A DNA stretch of 50,617 nucleotides, from contig NZ_LMTI01000002.1 in the NCBI RefSeq assembly GCF_001510665.1, positions 68,851-119,467 on the forward strand, given 5' to 3'. The notes beneath the pieces are model-generated. The model saw only the letters and a program-made list of their open reading frames with translations. It had not been told where the DNA came from and did no database searches. Positions 18,574-27,164 of this stretch are shown here, in pieces (the first letter of the stretch is position 1; each line of letters opens with the position of its first letter). The DNA comes from Bacillus sp. FJAT-27445 (GTDB lineage Bacteria; Bacillota; Bacilli; Bacillales; Cytobacillaceae). The position numbers and the translations under genes are program-made.

Positions 18574-19368
18574 TCAATCTTTTAGCTTAATGGACCGTTT
18601 TTTCGCTATTTCCCTGTCGGCTTTATATTTTTTCCAGCCCACATAGGAAAGTGTCAGAATAATGATGCTTCCTGTCGATATGATTACCCACCAAAGCGAA
18701 GGGTCTGCCTCATCCTCCTCTACCCCTTCAAAAATGTCCTGCAGGCTTGCCTCCAACTCATTCAGTTCAACTTTTTCCTCCTTACTTGCAGGCGTTACTG
18801 GGTTAATTGAGGAAAGGAAATCAACCCTCGCATTCAGCCTTTGTATAGAATCTGCCCCAACATTAATTTTCATGCTTGGATATATCAAATCGTATAACGA
18901 TAGGAAAGAATTCAAATTTACGTGAAATTCCATGGATTTTCCTTCAAGGGCAGCCTTTTTCGCAAGCAGGAACGACCCCATTACTTGATCTTCCATCTCA
19001 GCCCACAATGGTTCATGGGAAGAGGCGAGAGCATCCATCACAAGCCTGAAGCGGGTTACCTTGTTTAGCCGTTCATTGTACTCCATTGAAGGGCTTGCAA
19101 CCGCCTCCATTGCTTCATCTCTTGACATTGATACGATTCTTGCTTCATCAACTGAAAAAGGGAAACGTCCACCACTCATGCTTCGCAATTGCTCTGAAAA
19201 GTAATTCAATAGTTTCTCGGCATCCTCATAGCGCTGATCCTTGACCATTTGGAAGGCGTCGTCCGAAAGTGTATCGAGTTGTTCTATAGCTGCAGGCCGG
19301 CCATCCGCCAAAACCTGGACCGGGAAAGATAATAAAAATAGGACAATAAGAAAGATTTTTAGCCTCAT
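18574..19368 (-). CDS. ypjB: Sporulation-associated protein YpjB
   Basis: A 264-residue protein with a signal peptide (about 1-21, cleaved near VLA), a largely helical extracytoplasmic domain (25-215), one C-terminal membrane helix (about 227-245) and a basic cytoplasmic tail, matching the Bacillus YpjB family. The molecular role is unknown. Just upstream on minus, after the ypjA terminator, CATACATT resembles a SigE -10 element, but no matching -35 is clear. Confidence 0.85.
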   Translation of the reverse strand: MRLKIFLIVLFLLSFPVQVLADGRPAAIEQLDTLSDDAFQMVKDQRYEDAEKLLNYFSEQLRSMSGGRFPFSVDEARIVSMSRDEAMEAVASPSMEYNERLNKVTRFRLVMDALASSHEPLWAEMEDQVMGSFLLAKKAALEGKSMEFHVNLNSFLSLYDLIYPSMKINVGADSIQRLNARVDFLSSINPVTPASKEEKVELNELEASLQDIFEGVEEDEADPSLWWVIISTGSIIILTLSYVGWKKYKADREIAKKRSIKLKD

Positions 19369-19403
19369 ACATTGCCACTCCTCTCATACTACTAGAATGT
19401 ATG

Positions 19404-19431
19404 AAAAAAAGGACAAGTCTAGAACTTGTCC
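19404..19431 (-). terminator. Terminator after ypjA
   Basis: Stem GGACAAGT/ACTTGTCC, followed on minus by seven T. Confidence 0.85.
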
Positions 19432-19482
19432 AAGGGGTGGGTGTATAAATTCCATCTTTGATTTTAGCCTTAACAATCAGGG

Positions 19483-20076
19483 TTAGAGTTTTAGTTCAAT
19501 ACGTCCCGGCCTAAGGCAAACATACCAGGCAAGGAAGATGGAAACGATAGAAAGCCAGAATGTAAAGTAACCTATTTCTTGTACATAAATGTTAAGGACT
19601 TCATATCTTGGCAGCATAAAAAACACATAATCAATTACGTCATTATGTAGCGTCCAAACTGCAGTTACGGTAAGATGCCACCACTTTACCCGGTAAAACG
19701 GTGCGTAAAGCAAACCCTGGACTGCCATGGCAAAATGCGAGCCTACTAGCATCCAGCCAATCCAGCTCAACTCCCCTGTAACAGCCCAAACGAACAAATT
19801 CATGGCTACCGCCCATATCCCGTACTTGAATAACGTTACAAGTGCCAACGCCTCCAGCAATGGCCAATTCCTTTTAAGGAGAAACGCAATTAAGACGAAC
19901 ACGAAAAACAGGCTGGCCGTTGGGCTGTCTGGTACAAAGGGAAGAAAAACAGGAGGTGTTTCATTTAGTTGGCCGCCATACCAGTAATATCCGTATGCAG
20001 TACCGGCAATATTGACTATTAACAAGAGCCATAGGAAGGGCCTGTAAGCCAGAAAAGGATAAATCTGTTTGATCAC
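19483..20076 (-). CDS. ypjA: DUF1405 membrane protein YpjA
   Basis: A 197-residue polytopic membrane protein with about six hydrophobic segments and a conserved WTLHNDVIDY segment between two of them near residue 145. The function is unknown. It lies directly downstream of qcrABC, as in other Bacillus. The start is GTG 20076 with AAAGGCGG upstream. A strong bidirectional terminator separates it from qcrC, so it is probably transcribed separately. Confidence 0.87.
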   Translation of the reverse strand: MIKQIYPFLAYRPFLWLLLIVNIAGTAYGYYWYGGQLNETPPVFLPFVPDSPTASLFFVFVLIAFLLKRNWPLLEALALVTLFKYGIWAVAMNLFVWAVTGELSWIGWMLVGSHFAMAVQGLLYAPFYRVKWWHLTVTAVWTLHNDVIDYVFFMLPRYEVLNIYVQEIGYFTFWLSIVSIFLAWYVCLRPGRIELKL

Positions 20077-20133
20077 AAAAATTGCCGCCTTTACAGTTTA
20101 TGTATAAATGATCCTATCACAAAAGGAAGAAAA

Positions 20134-20168
20134 GAAAAAGCTGGTGAGTTTCCATCACCAGCTTTTTC
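20134..20168. terminator. Bidirectional terminator after qcrABC
   Basis: A 14-bp perfect stem (GAAAAAGCTGGTGA and its complement) with a 7-base loop, U-rich on both strands. Confidence 0.9.
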
Positions 20169-20171
20169 AAT

Positions 20172-20939
20172 CTACTCGCTTTTCAGGGTAGAAATGTATT
20201 CAGAAAGTTTCTTAAGCTCCTCATCGGTGCCTTTAAAGATCCCCGCAGGCATATTCTTGAAACCCTTTACGGCAACTTCCGCGACGTGGTCAGCTGGGAA
20301 CTCCTCGTCGACCAGCTTTGGTCCCATAGCCGTTCCTTGTAGCTCGCCGCCATGGCAGCTAATACAACCTTGAGCTTCATAGATTTTGTATCCATCAACA
20401 TCCTTGTCAATTCCCTGGATAATTTGCCCCTGCCTCTTGGCTGCATCCCAGTCATGGGTCGCTACAGACTGATAAGTCAGGAAGAAAACGCTTGCTATAC
20501 CCAAAAGCATGAATGCAGTGGCGGCCGGGCGTTTTGATGGCCTGCGTTCCGGCCCGCGGTCGAGAAATGGCGCGAGCAAAAGGGCGCCGAATGCGAGGCC
20601 AGGAATGACCATTGCACCAATGACTGTATATGGCCCGGCTGCATAGGAATATTTCAGCAGCTGGTATAAAAACAGGAAATACCAGTCAGGGAGCGGGAGA
20701 TAGCCCGCGTCTGTTGGATCGGCAATTCTTTCAAGCGGCGGTTCGTGCGCCACTGTCAAACTTAAAAAACCAACCAGGAAAACGGCTCCGACAAGCCATT
20801 CCTTCAAAAGGAAGTTCGGCCAGAAAGCTTCGGTTTTTCCGGGGTATTCAGAGTAATCTTTAGGAATCATAGGTTTTCGCTCGGATGGCGCCAAGACACG
20901 TGAATCGCCAACGAACTTCATACCTTTACCGCGATGCAT
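20172..20939 (-). CDS. qcrC: Menaquinol:cytochrome c reductase, fused subunit IV / cytochrome c
   Basis: A 255-residue membrane subunit of the bc-type complex. The N-terminal two-thirds resembles cytochrome b6f subunit IV, with about four hydrophobic helices and PDWYFLFLYQ near 85. The last third is a cytochrome c domain with the heme-binding CISCH motif near 192 and an axial methionine in KNMPAG. The fusion is typical of Bacillus. An AGGAGGGG precedes ATG 20939. Third gene of qcrABC. Confidence 0.95.
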   Translation of the reverse strand: MHRGKGMKFVGDSRVLAPSERKPMIPKDYSEYPGKTEAFWPNFLLKEWLVGAVFLVGFLSLTVAHEPPLERIADPTDAGYLPLPDWYFLFLYQLLKYSYAAGPYTVIGAMVIPGLAFGALLLAPFLDRGPERRPSKRPAATAFMLLGIASVFFLTYQSVATHDWDAAKRQGQIIQGIDKDVDGYKIYEAQGCISCHGGELQGTAMGPKLVDEEFPADHVAEVAVKGFKNMPAGIFKGTDEELKKLSEYISTLKSE

Positions 20940-21014
20940 CGAACAATCCCCTCCTCTTTTGTAGCATTGAACAGGACAGCAGCCCTGTCTATTTCAAGAA
21001 ATTCCACCCGACTC

Positions 21015-21689
21015 TTATAGCGGTCCCGAGATGCCCTGTTTTCGGATCATTATGAAGTGGGCTCCCATCAGTCCCAGCAATGCGCCAGGCAGGAAGAACA
21101 CATGGATTGCAAAGAACCGCGAGATAGTCTGTGCACCTACGATTTCTTGATGGCCCGCCATCAGCGCTTTTAGTTGAGGGCCGATAAGTGGGGTAGCTTC
21201 AACAATTTGAAGCGTTACCTTAGTCGCGAAAAGTGCTTTCATATCCCAAGGAAGCAGGTAGCCTGTAAGGCCAAGACCCAGCATGACAAAGAAAATAAGC
21301 ACGCCGACAATCCAGTTCAATTCACGTGGTTTTTTGTATGCGCCCTGGAAAAATACGCGCAACGTATGTAGGAACATCATGACAATGACAAGGCTCGCAC
21401 CCCAGTGGTGCATGCCGCGGACGATTTGCCCGAAAGCAACCTCGTTTTGCAGGTAATAGACTGATTGCCAGGCATTCTTAATATCCGGCACATAATACAT
21501 GGTCAGGAACATTCCTGACAGGATCTGAATGACTGTAACAAAGAACGTCAATCCGCCAAAACAGTAAACAAATGCAGAAAAATGATGGGCGGGGTTAACG
21601 TGTTCGGGCACTTCATGGTCTGCAATATCGCGCCACAGGGGCGTAATATCCAAACGTTCATCTACCCAATCGTAAATCTTGTTTAACAT
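21015..21689 (-). CDS. qcrB: Menaquinol:cytochrome c reductase cytochrome b subunit
   Basis: A 224-residue cytochrome b6-type subunit with four membrane helices. Heme-ligand histidines lie in NPAHHFSAFVY (near 35) plus MHHWGASLVIVMMFLHTLRVF (two sites near 95-110) and AIHVFFLPGALL (near 195). It takes electrons from menaquinol and passes them across the membrane. ATG 21689 has a perfect AGGAGG. It lies 16 bases after qcrA. Confidence 0.95.
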   Translation of the reverse strand: MLNKIYDWVDERLDITPLWRDIADHEVPEHVNPAHHFSAFVYCFGGLTFFVTVIQILSGMFLTMYYVPDIKNAWQSVYYLQNEVAFGQIVRGMHHWGASLVIVMMFLHTLRVFFQGAYKKPRELNWIVGVLIFFVMLGLGLTGYLLPWDMKALFATKVTLQIVEATPLIGPQLKALMAGHQEIVGAQTISRFFAIHVFFLPGALLGLMGAHFIMIRKQGISGPL

Positions 21690-21705
21690 TGATTACGCCT
21701 CCTTT

Positions 21706-22209
21706 CTAGGCTTTTCTAGGCTTTGCCTTTCCTAAATAAAGATAGCCGTCTACTTCCTTATATGGATATACATCAAGCGGCGCCATTGGCGGAGTGTTTG
21801 GAACGTTTATACCGCTCTTGTAATAACGCCCATCATGGCATGGACAAAAGAATTCATTTGGATGCTTTTCACTATTATTCCAGCCAACAGTGCATCCAAG
21901 GTGCTTACATACAGGTGAAAGAGCGACAATTTTGCCGTCGTCATCCTTATACACCCAAGCAGTGTGCGTCACTTCAGATTCATACCAGGCATCTTTTTGC
22001 TTAAATGTGAAATCCACCCGGACAGGTTCGCTTGTAATGTCCGCCATTTTTTGCGATGTCGGAATGAAATCGCCTGCCTCGTCAGCCCTTAGGACAGGAT
22101 CAATGGCAAAACGGACCATCGGCATCAGCATGCCAGCGGCCATAAATCCACCCACGCCTGTCAATGTATAACTAAGGAACTGCCTTCTTGAAACTCGATG
22201 CTTACTCAT
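21706..22209 (-). CDS. qcrA: Menaquinol:cytochrome c reductase Rieske iron-sulfur subunit
   Basis: A 167-residue Rieske protein, the same length as in B. subtilis. A twin-arginine motif (SRRQFLSY) precedes one membrane anchor. The [2Fe-2S] ligands are in CKHLGC near 107 and CPCHDG near 127. ATG 22209 follows a GGGGGGAG site; the slightly longer frame was rejected because it contains this site. First gene of the operon, with a good promoter about 90 bases upstream. Confidence 0.96.
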   Translation of the reverse strand: MSKHRVSRRQFLSYTLTGVGGFMAAGMLMPMVRFAIDPVLRADEAGDFIPTSQKMADITSEPVRVDFTFKQKDAWYESEVTHTAWVYKDDDGKIVALSPVCKHLGCTVGWNNSEKHPNEFFCPCHDGRYYKSGINVPNTPPMAPLDVYPYKEVDGYLYLGKAKPRKA

Positions 22210-22277
22210 GGTTCTCCCCCCTCTGTTCAAAAGTTAAGTCCATCGGACAATTAACATATATTAACTAGGACATTATC

Positions 22278-22306
22278 ATGATATATCAATCTTATGGCAA
22301 GGTCAA
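22278..22306 (-). promoter_or_regulatory. qcrABC promoter (SigA type)
   Basis: On minus, TTGACC and TATCAT are 17 bp apart; the surroundings are strongly AT-rich. Confidence 0.7.
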
Positions 22307-22356
22307 TATAATACTATTTTGTGAACTTTTAATACCAGCAATCTTTGAAAGCGGCA

Positions 22357-22815
22357 TCATTCGGACCGCCATTTGGCAGTAAACAACTGCATGAGCTGTT
22401 TGACCTGATCATTAACTAAAAGCACTTTTTGCTGCTCATCGATGCTTGCCAATGGCAGCGCTGGAAGCCAGATTAAGGAGCCTTTAAGGTTTTCCTCCAC
22501 AGTCCGCCATTCCTGAGCCGATGTGAGGAGGAAGATATGCCGGATTCCCTCAGCAGTAAGCCGTTCTTCCCAAATGTTTAGTCGGGCAGAGGCTTCCACC
22601 ATTTCCTCCTTCAGATATGTAAATGGCGGTAGCAGCAACAGTCTGCCGGTAAATTGTCTTTCCAGCTGTGTCGCAAGGATCCCGATGTATTCTGCCGCCG
22701 ATGCCGACCCAGGGAGCCCCTCTCCGAATTCGATTCCCACTAATGGAATAATAGCTGTATCCACATATTCTTTTGCCTCGATATAGGATTTAATATCCAC
22801 TGCAGACCATTTCAT
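22357..22815 (-). CDS. ypiF: DUF2487 family protein YpiF
   Basis: A 152-residue soluble alpha/beta protein beginning MKWSAVDIKSYIEAKEY, a hallmark of the YpiF family; the function is unknown. The start ATG 22815 is chosen by the AGGAG site 10 bases upstream and agreement with B. subtilis; the upstream extension is rejected. It sits between ypiB and qcrABC in the conserved order. Confidence 0.85.
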   Translation of the reverse strand: MKWSAVDIKSYIEAKEYVDTAIIPLVGIEFGEGLPGSASAAEYIGILATQLERQFTGRLLLLPPFTYLKEEMVEASARLNIWEERLTAEGIRHIFLLTSAQEWRTVEENLKGSLIWLPALPLASIDEQQKVLLVNDQVKQLMQLFTAKWRSE

Positions 22816-22913
22816 TCTTTTTATTCTCCTCGTAATCTTTTCTATTGATTCAATCATATCATTGCCGACGCTTCTCAATTAGGTTCTATTTTATATTTCT
22901 TAATTAACAAAAG

Positions 22914-22935
22914 AAAAACCCGCTTATAGCAGGCT
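22914..22935 (-). terminator. Probable terminator at the ypiB stop
   Basis: A seven-pair stem (two wobbles) made from the last ypiB codons, then TTTTTCTTTTG on minus. Confidence 0.5.
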
Positions 22936-23490
22936 CTCATTTTTCTGACTTTTTTTCAGCCTATTCAGCTGCTCCGTAAAAGCAAGGAAGGCTTCCTTGT
23001 CCTGTTTGTCGAGTGCCTCATCAATCAGGAGGAGCAGTTTTTCTTGGTTAAATCGCTGAATGCTGTGCCGCAGGAATTGCTCGGCATCGGCCCGGTCTTT
23101 CTCATTGACCTGTAAATGTCTTGGCACATAGGGATTATCCTCGAGGACCGCCGCATATTGATGGACTTTATTCGATGCGTTGAAATTCAGCTGAATGTAA
23201 ATTTCCTCCTCCCTGTTCAACCGTATATCGTGGAAGGACTTTTCCGCATCTGTCGTCATGATATTTTCCTTATAAAAACGGAACGGGACTTTGTCGGTGC
23301 AATGGGCGGACATGATTAGCCCCCTTGGGCAATATTGGGCCTGTTCGACGAAATGCACCTTCTCCATCAACTGGTCATGGCTCATTAGATAATTCAGGAT
23401 CCACACGCACTCTCTTCTCTTTAATTGGTAATGGTTCAAAAACCATCTGATAAAGTCCTTTTTCTCGTTGACAGATACAGGGGTTGCCAT
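22924..23490 (-). CDS. ypiB: UPF0302 protein YpiB (ReoY homologue)
   Basis: A 188-residue soluble helical protein of family UPF0302. The Listeria member, ReoY, is known to promote ClpCP-dependent breakdown of MurA and so to tune peptidoglycan synthesis; the same role here is inferred from family only. Recognisable parts are [23 protein letters not shown] split across residues 13-36 and the C-terminal [16 protein letters not shown] segment near 150. A GAGGG precedes ATG 23490. It is 30 bases after ypiA and probably in one operon with it. Confidence 0.88.
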   Translation of the reverse strand: MATPVSVNEKKDFIRWFLNHYQLKRRECVWILNYLMSHDQLMEKVHFVEQAQYCPRGLIMSAHCTDKVPFRFYKENIMTTDAEKSFHDIRLNREEEIYIQLNFNASNKVHQYAAVLEDNPYVPRHLQVNEKDRADAEQFLRHSIQRFNQEKLLLLIDEALDKQDKEAFLAFTEQLNRLKKSQKNESLL

Positions 23491-23520
23491 GATCGTTTCC
23501 CTCCTCTGCGAGTTTAAACT

Positions 23521-24783
23521 TTACAAATTCTGAGACAGGCGTTCAACCAGATCTGCATATTCCTCATTTACAGGATCCCGCCTTACTAACTCTTTAAAAA
23601 TTTCGGCAGCCTTGGCGGTTTTTCCTTCTTCAATTAAAAAATATCCATAATCATTCAAAAAATTATCATTATTTTTAAAATAAAGGTATGCTTTATCATA
23701 ATTTTCCGCAGCTTTCCCGTATTTTTCCAAATGAGCGAAGGCAATAGCTGCATCCCAGTGGAACTGTGGTTCCGCATGCTCATCGATATTAATAGCTTCC
23801 ATCAGCTCAATAACATCTGCAAAACGTTCCTGGTGAATTAGCAGCTTATCGAGAGTTAAAGCAGCCTCGGTAAAGCCGGGGTCCAATGCGAGTGCCTCTC
23901 TTAAAAATTGCTCGGCATCCTCTTGCCTGCCTAATTTTAGAGCAGCCTTTCCGCCAAAAAAATAAAGGTCCTTATTAAATTCATCTTGGGTGATCCCATC
24001 CTTTACCGCTTCCAACGCCTTCTCAAGCTCTTCTTCCTTTTCGTAAGCCCCGGCGAGGTAAAGATATAGGGAGTGGAAGTCTGGATCAAGAAGTTTTAAT
24101 TCCTCGAACCTCTCGATAGCAGTCCGGTTATAGCCTGCTTGGAGTGCGGTGAACGCGCAGCCAAACAGTGTATTGATTTCAATCTTGCTTTGAAGCGCCT
24201 TTTCATAATGCGGCATTGCTTCCTCAAATGCACCTGAGGCGCTCAAACAATCCGCCAGTCTTTGGTGGATATTAATTCCGGCTATTTCTTCCTGTACTTT
24301 CAATACTTCCAAATACAATTCAGCTGCTTTTCTCATTTCCCCAGTTGAACTATACAATTCAGCAAGTGCGAAATCCACGACAGGTTCATCTGGTAAAGTG
24401 TCTTTTGCAAGCCTGAGCTTCCTTTCGCTCACTTCGAATAAACCCTGCAATTGGTATAAATCGGCCAGCAATAAAAGGGCTTCCCCGTAGGATGGGTCAT
24501 CCGGCTCAATTTCTTCAAGCAGCAATATCGCCTTTTCTTCCTCATCATTATCGATATATGCCTCGGCGAGAAGAACAATTATTTCTCCCTCTCCTGGATA
24601 AAACAATAGGAGGTTTTCAAACAGGGAAATGGCTTCCTGCAGAAAACCATACTGGAGAAGTTTTTCCGCAAGCAAGAATTTTTCTTCAGGCAGCCCGCTT
24701 TTTAATACTTCATTATATTCTTCGATGGCTTCCTTATGTTGGCCATTTTCAAGCAAACTAATAATTTTCTCTGTTTTATCCAT
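23521..24783 (-). CDS. ypiA: Tetratricopeptide repeat protein YpiA
   Basis: A 420-residue protein made almost entirely of TPR-type helical pairs, roughly eleven (for example LLYPGEGEIIVLLAEAY near 60 and ALALDPGFTEAALTL near 310). It has no signal or membrane segment, so it is probably a cytoplasmic scaffold; it pairs with YpiB in the conserved gene order. The start is ATG 24783 with GGAG 6 bases upstream; the longer frame was rejected. It lies 28 bases after the amidohydrolase-like gene, likely co-transcribed with it. Confidence 0.88.
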   Translation of the reverse strand: MDKTEKIISLLENGQHKEAIEEYNEVLKSGLPEEKFLLAEKLLQYGFLQEAISLFENLLLFYPGEGEIIVLLAEAYIDNDEEEKAILLLEEIEPDDPSYGEALLLLADLYQLQGLFEVSERKLRLAKDTLPDEPVVDFALAELYSSTGEMRKAAELYLEVLKVQEEIAGINIHQRLADCLSASGAFEEAMPHYEKALQSKIEINTLFGCAFTALQAGYNRTAIERFEELKLLDPDFHSLYLYLAGAYEKEEELEKALEAVKDGITQDEFNKDLYFFGGKAALKLGRQEDAEQFLREALALDPGFTEAALTLDKLLIHQERFADVIELMEAINIDEHAEPQFHWDAAIAFAHLEKYGKAAENYDKAYLYFKNNDNFLNDYGYFLIEEGKTAKAAEIFKELVRRDPVNEEYADLVERLSQNL

Positions 24784-24811
24784 ATTTTCTCCGCTCCGAA
24801 CACGTGAATTT

Positions 24812-25705
24812 TTATATCGCAAAGAAGGAGTGGGTTTTGACCTTAATATATTCCCCATTCCCTTTCGCAAAATCAGTCTTGTCCCCTACACGGATAATAT
24901 TTCCTCTTTGGACGGTCAGGAGCAAGTTATCGCTATTGAAAAGGAATATGGATTTTTCATCCGCAATGCCAATTCCCTCTTTCTTATATAGATTATAGCT
25001 TAATTCGGCATTATGCATAAGGCTTGACCTCCATGGATACATGCCAAGCTTATTTAATACATAGGAAGAAAGAGGGGTGAACTCCTCAAGCTCCGCCTGA
25101 ATAGATGGTATTCTTTCCTGCACCATTATTTTTTTCCACTTAGCCAAGAGCTGTTTCCTCACCCCTTCCTCTCGATAAGGAATATACGGGATAAGCGGAC
25201 AGTTATATGGGAACAGCGCTTCGCGAATCCTTCCCCACGGTATGCTATCGAGCCGGGTTATAGAATCAAGTTCAACAAAAACTCCAGGAAGTTTTCTTTT
25301 TTTGCATTCCCTCAACAAGGAAGGATTCAAGGTTTTCAATGGAATTTTAATCCCGATAGCATAATCAGCCGGCAATCCTGATAACCTTTCTTCAACCTCT
25401 AAAACCCTTGCATGAAGATCCCTTTCATGCTCCACTTCCGCAAAGGTCAGGACGGTTGTGCATCCTTTTTTTAAATACCTAGCTTCAATTTCCCTGGTTA
25501 TTTCATCTGCCGGAATTTTCGGAAGCGTCCCGTCCAGAATGGTATAGGTTGGGGTCATTAAAAATGGTTCAATCGTCATTTTCGTGTAAGAATAAGGAGG
25601 TATATTCTCACGGACAACTGAAACCACTTTGCCGTCTGTCAAAATTGATTGGCAGTTTAGGCGGGTTTCCCTTAATATAGTGGCATTCTCAATAATGTAA
25701 GGCAT
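24812..25705 (-). CDS. Amidohydrolase-like protein lacking metal ligands (unrecognised)
   Basis: I do not recognise a named family. The 297 residues begin and end with short beta strands (YIIENATIL, ILTDGKVVSVV; VQRGNIIRVG near the end) like the composite domain of amidohydrolases. The middle (GCTTVLTFAEV near 90, then alternating helix/strand) resembles a TIM barrel of the dihydroorotase / N-acetylglucosamine-6-phosphate deacetylase type. The metal-binding HxH that should follow strand 1 is replaced by PTYTILDGT, so it is probably not a classical hydrolase. The start is ATG 25705 (AAGGGTG upstream). It lies between aroA and ypiA, where B. subtilis has no gene. A palindrome lies just upstream. 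Confidence 0.6.
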   Translation of the reverse strand: MPYIIENATILRETRLNCQSILTDGKVVSVVRENIPPYSYTKMTIEPFLMTPTYTILDGTLPKIPADEITREIEARYLKKGCTTVLTFAEVEHERDLHARVLEVEERLSGLPADYAIGIKIPLKTLNPSLLRECKKRKLPGVFVELDSITRLDSIPWGRIREALFPYNCPLIPYIPYREEGVRKQLLAKWKKIMVQERIPSIQAELEEFTPLSSYVLNKLGMYPWRSSLMHNAELSYNLYKKEGIGIADEKSIFLFNSDNLLLTVQRGNIIRVGDKTDFAKGNGEYIKVKTHSFFAI

Positions 25706-25792
25706 ATTATCACCCTTTAGCAAGTCTTAAGACAAGCTATGCTGAAAGAAGAAAAATATGCTCCTGGTGTGGGTTTTGAATTTGCTAATAAA

Positions 25793-25827
25793 GAAAAGGC
25801 GCCGTGCATGATACCGGCGCCGTTTTT
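25793..25827 (-). terminator. Terminator after aroA
   Basis: Stem CGGCGCC/GGCGCCG with a 10-base loop, T-rich on both sides. Confidence 0.8.
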
Positions 25828-25856
25828 CCTATATGCCCCAAATAACTAGGCAAGCC

Positions 25857-27143
25857 TTATTGAAGGCTATCGAGATGGAGGAAAAAATCAGGATAGGAAA
25901 CTGCAATTGCTTCGGTGTCAAGAAGTTCAATTTCAGTTTTGCAAATTAGCGCAGCAATGGCGAGCATCATTCCTATTCTGTGGTCGCCATGGCTAGTTAC
26001 CGTTCCGCCACCGAGGGCTGTTCCTCCGGTAATAACCATGCCATCTGATGTTGTCTCGATTTTCGCTCCAAGCTTGCGGAGTTCGGTTGCGACTGTTTCA
26101 ATCCTGTCCGTTTCCTTCACTTTAAGCTCGGCCGCATCCTTAATGATTGTTTCGCCTTCAGCCTGTGAGGCAAGAAGGGCAATGATTGGCAGTTCATCGA
26201 TAAGCCTTGGAATTAGATCTCCGCCAATGGTTGTCCCTTTCAGGCGTGAATGCCTCACCAAGATATCACCCGAAGGCTCAAACGTATCGCCTGATGAACG
26301 AACAATGGAAATATCGGCTCCCATTTTCTCGAGAACATCCAGAATGCCCGTACGGGTCCAATTTAGGCCAACATTCTTTAGGATTATTTCACTTCCTGGA
26401 ACGAGTGATCCTGCTGCAAGGAAAAAGGCTGCCGAAGAAATATCGCCTGGAACATTTATTTCTGCGGCATGAAGCTTTTGCCCTCCCAGGACGGTAATAG
26501 ATTTTCCAGATGTTTCAATCTTTCCGCCAAAAAGGCGAATCATTCTTTCTGTATGGTCTCTTGTTGATGCTAACTCTGTTATGAAAGTTTCACCTTCAGC
26601 CTGGAGTCCTGCCAGGAGGATGGCGGATTTGACCTGTGCACTGGCAACGGGAAGTTTGTAGGAAATCCCTTTCAGGGTTCCGCTGCTAATCGTTATCGGG
26701 ATGAACTTGCCGTTCTCCCTGCCGTCAATGTTGGCTCCCATTTCCTTCAACGGGTCGGCCACCCTGTTCATCGGGCGCTTGGCAATGGATTCATCGCCAG
26801 TCAGCCTGGAAACAAACGGCCTTCCGGATAATAGCCCCATCATCAGCCTGATGGTGGTACCAGAGTTACCTACATCAAGCAGGCCACTGTATTCCTGTAG
26901 TCCATCGAGCCCGGCTCCCATTATTTTCACATTTGTTCCAGTTGTTTCAATTTTTACGCCCAGATTCCGAAAGCAAGAAACAGTGCTGAGGCAGTCATTT
27001 CCCGGAAGGAAGTTGCTTGCAACCGTTGTACCTTCCGAAATGGCTCCGAACATGACGGCTCGATGGGAAATCGATTTATCCCCAGGAATGCTGATTTCTC
27101 CGGAAAGGCCCGCTCCGGCGGGAGTTACTGTTATTGATTTCAA
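25857..27143 (-). CDS. aroA: 5-enolpyruvylshikimate-3-phosphate synthase (class II type)
   Basis: Shikimate pathway enzyme joining PEP and shikimate-3-phosphate (B. subtilis aroE). The TTG start at 27143, with GGAGGTG 6-7 bases upstream, gives 428 residues, the B. subtilis length; an in-frame GTG at 27152 lies inside the ribosome site. Motifs GDKSISHR near 22, SAQVK near 170, RDHTE near 195 and NWTR near 265 are those used to define class II enzymes, several of which tolerate glyphosate. First in minus order after tyrA, ending in a strong terminator. Confidence 0.95.
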   Translation of the reverse strand: MKSITVTPAGAGLSGEISIPGDKSISHRAVMFGAISEGTTVASNFLPGNDCLSTVSCFRNLGVKIETTGTNVKIMGAGLDGLQEYSGLLDVGNSGTTIRLMMGLLSGRPFVSRLTGDESIAKRPMNRVADPLKEMGANIDGRENGKFIPITISSGTLKGISYKLPVASAQVKSAILLAGLQAEGETFITELASTRDHTERMIRLFGGKIETSGKSITVLGGQKLHAAEINVPGDISSAAFFLAAGSLVPGSEIILKNVGLNWTRTGILDVLEKMGADISIVRSSGDTFEPSGDILVRHSRLKGTTIGGDLIPRLIDELPIIALLASQAEGETIIKDAAELKVKETDRIETVATELRKLGAKIETTSDGMVITGGTALGGGTVTSHGDHRIGMMLAIAALICKTEIELLDTEAIAVSYPDFFLHLDSLQ

Positions 27144-27164
27144 TTTTGGCACCTCCGGGTTACA

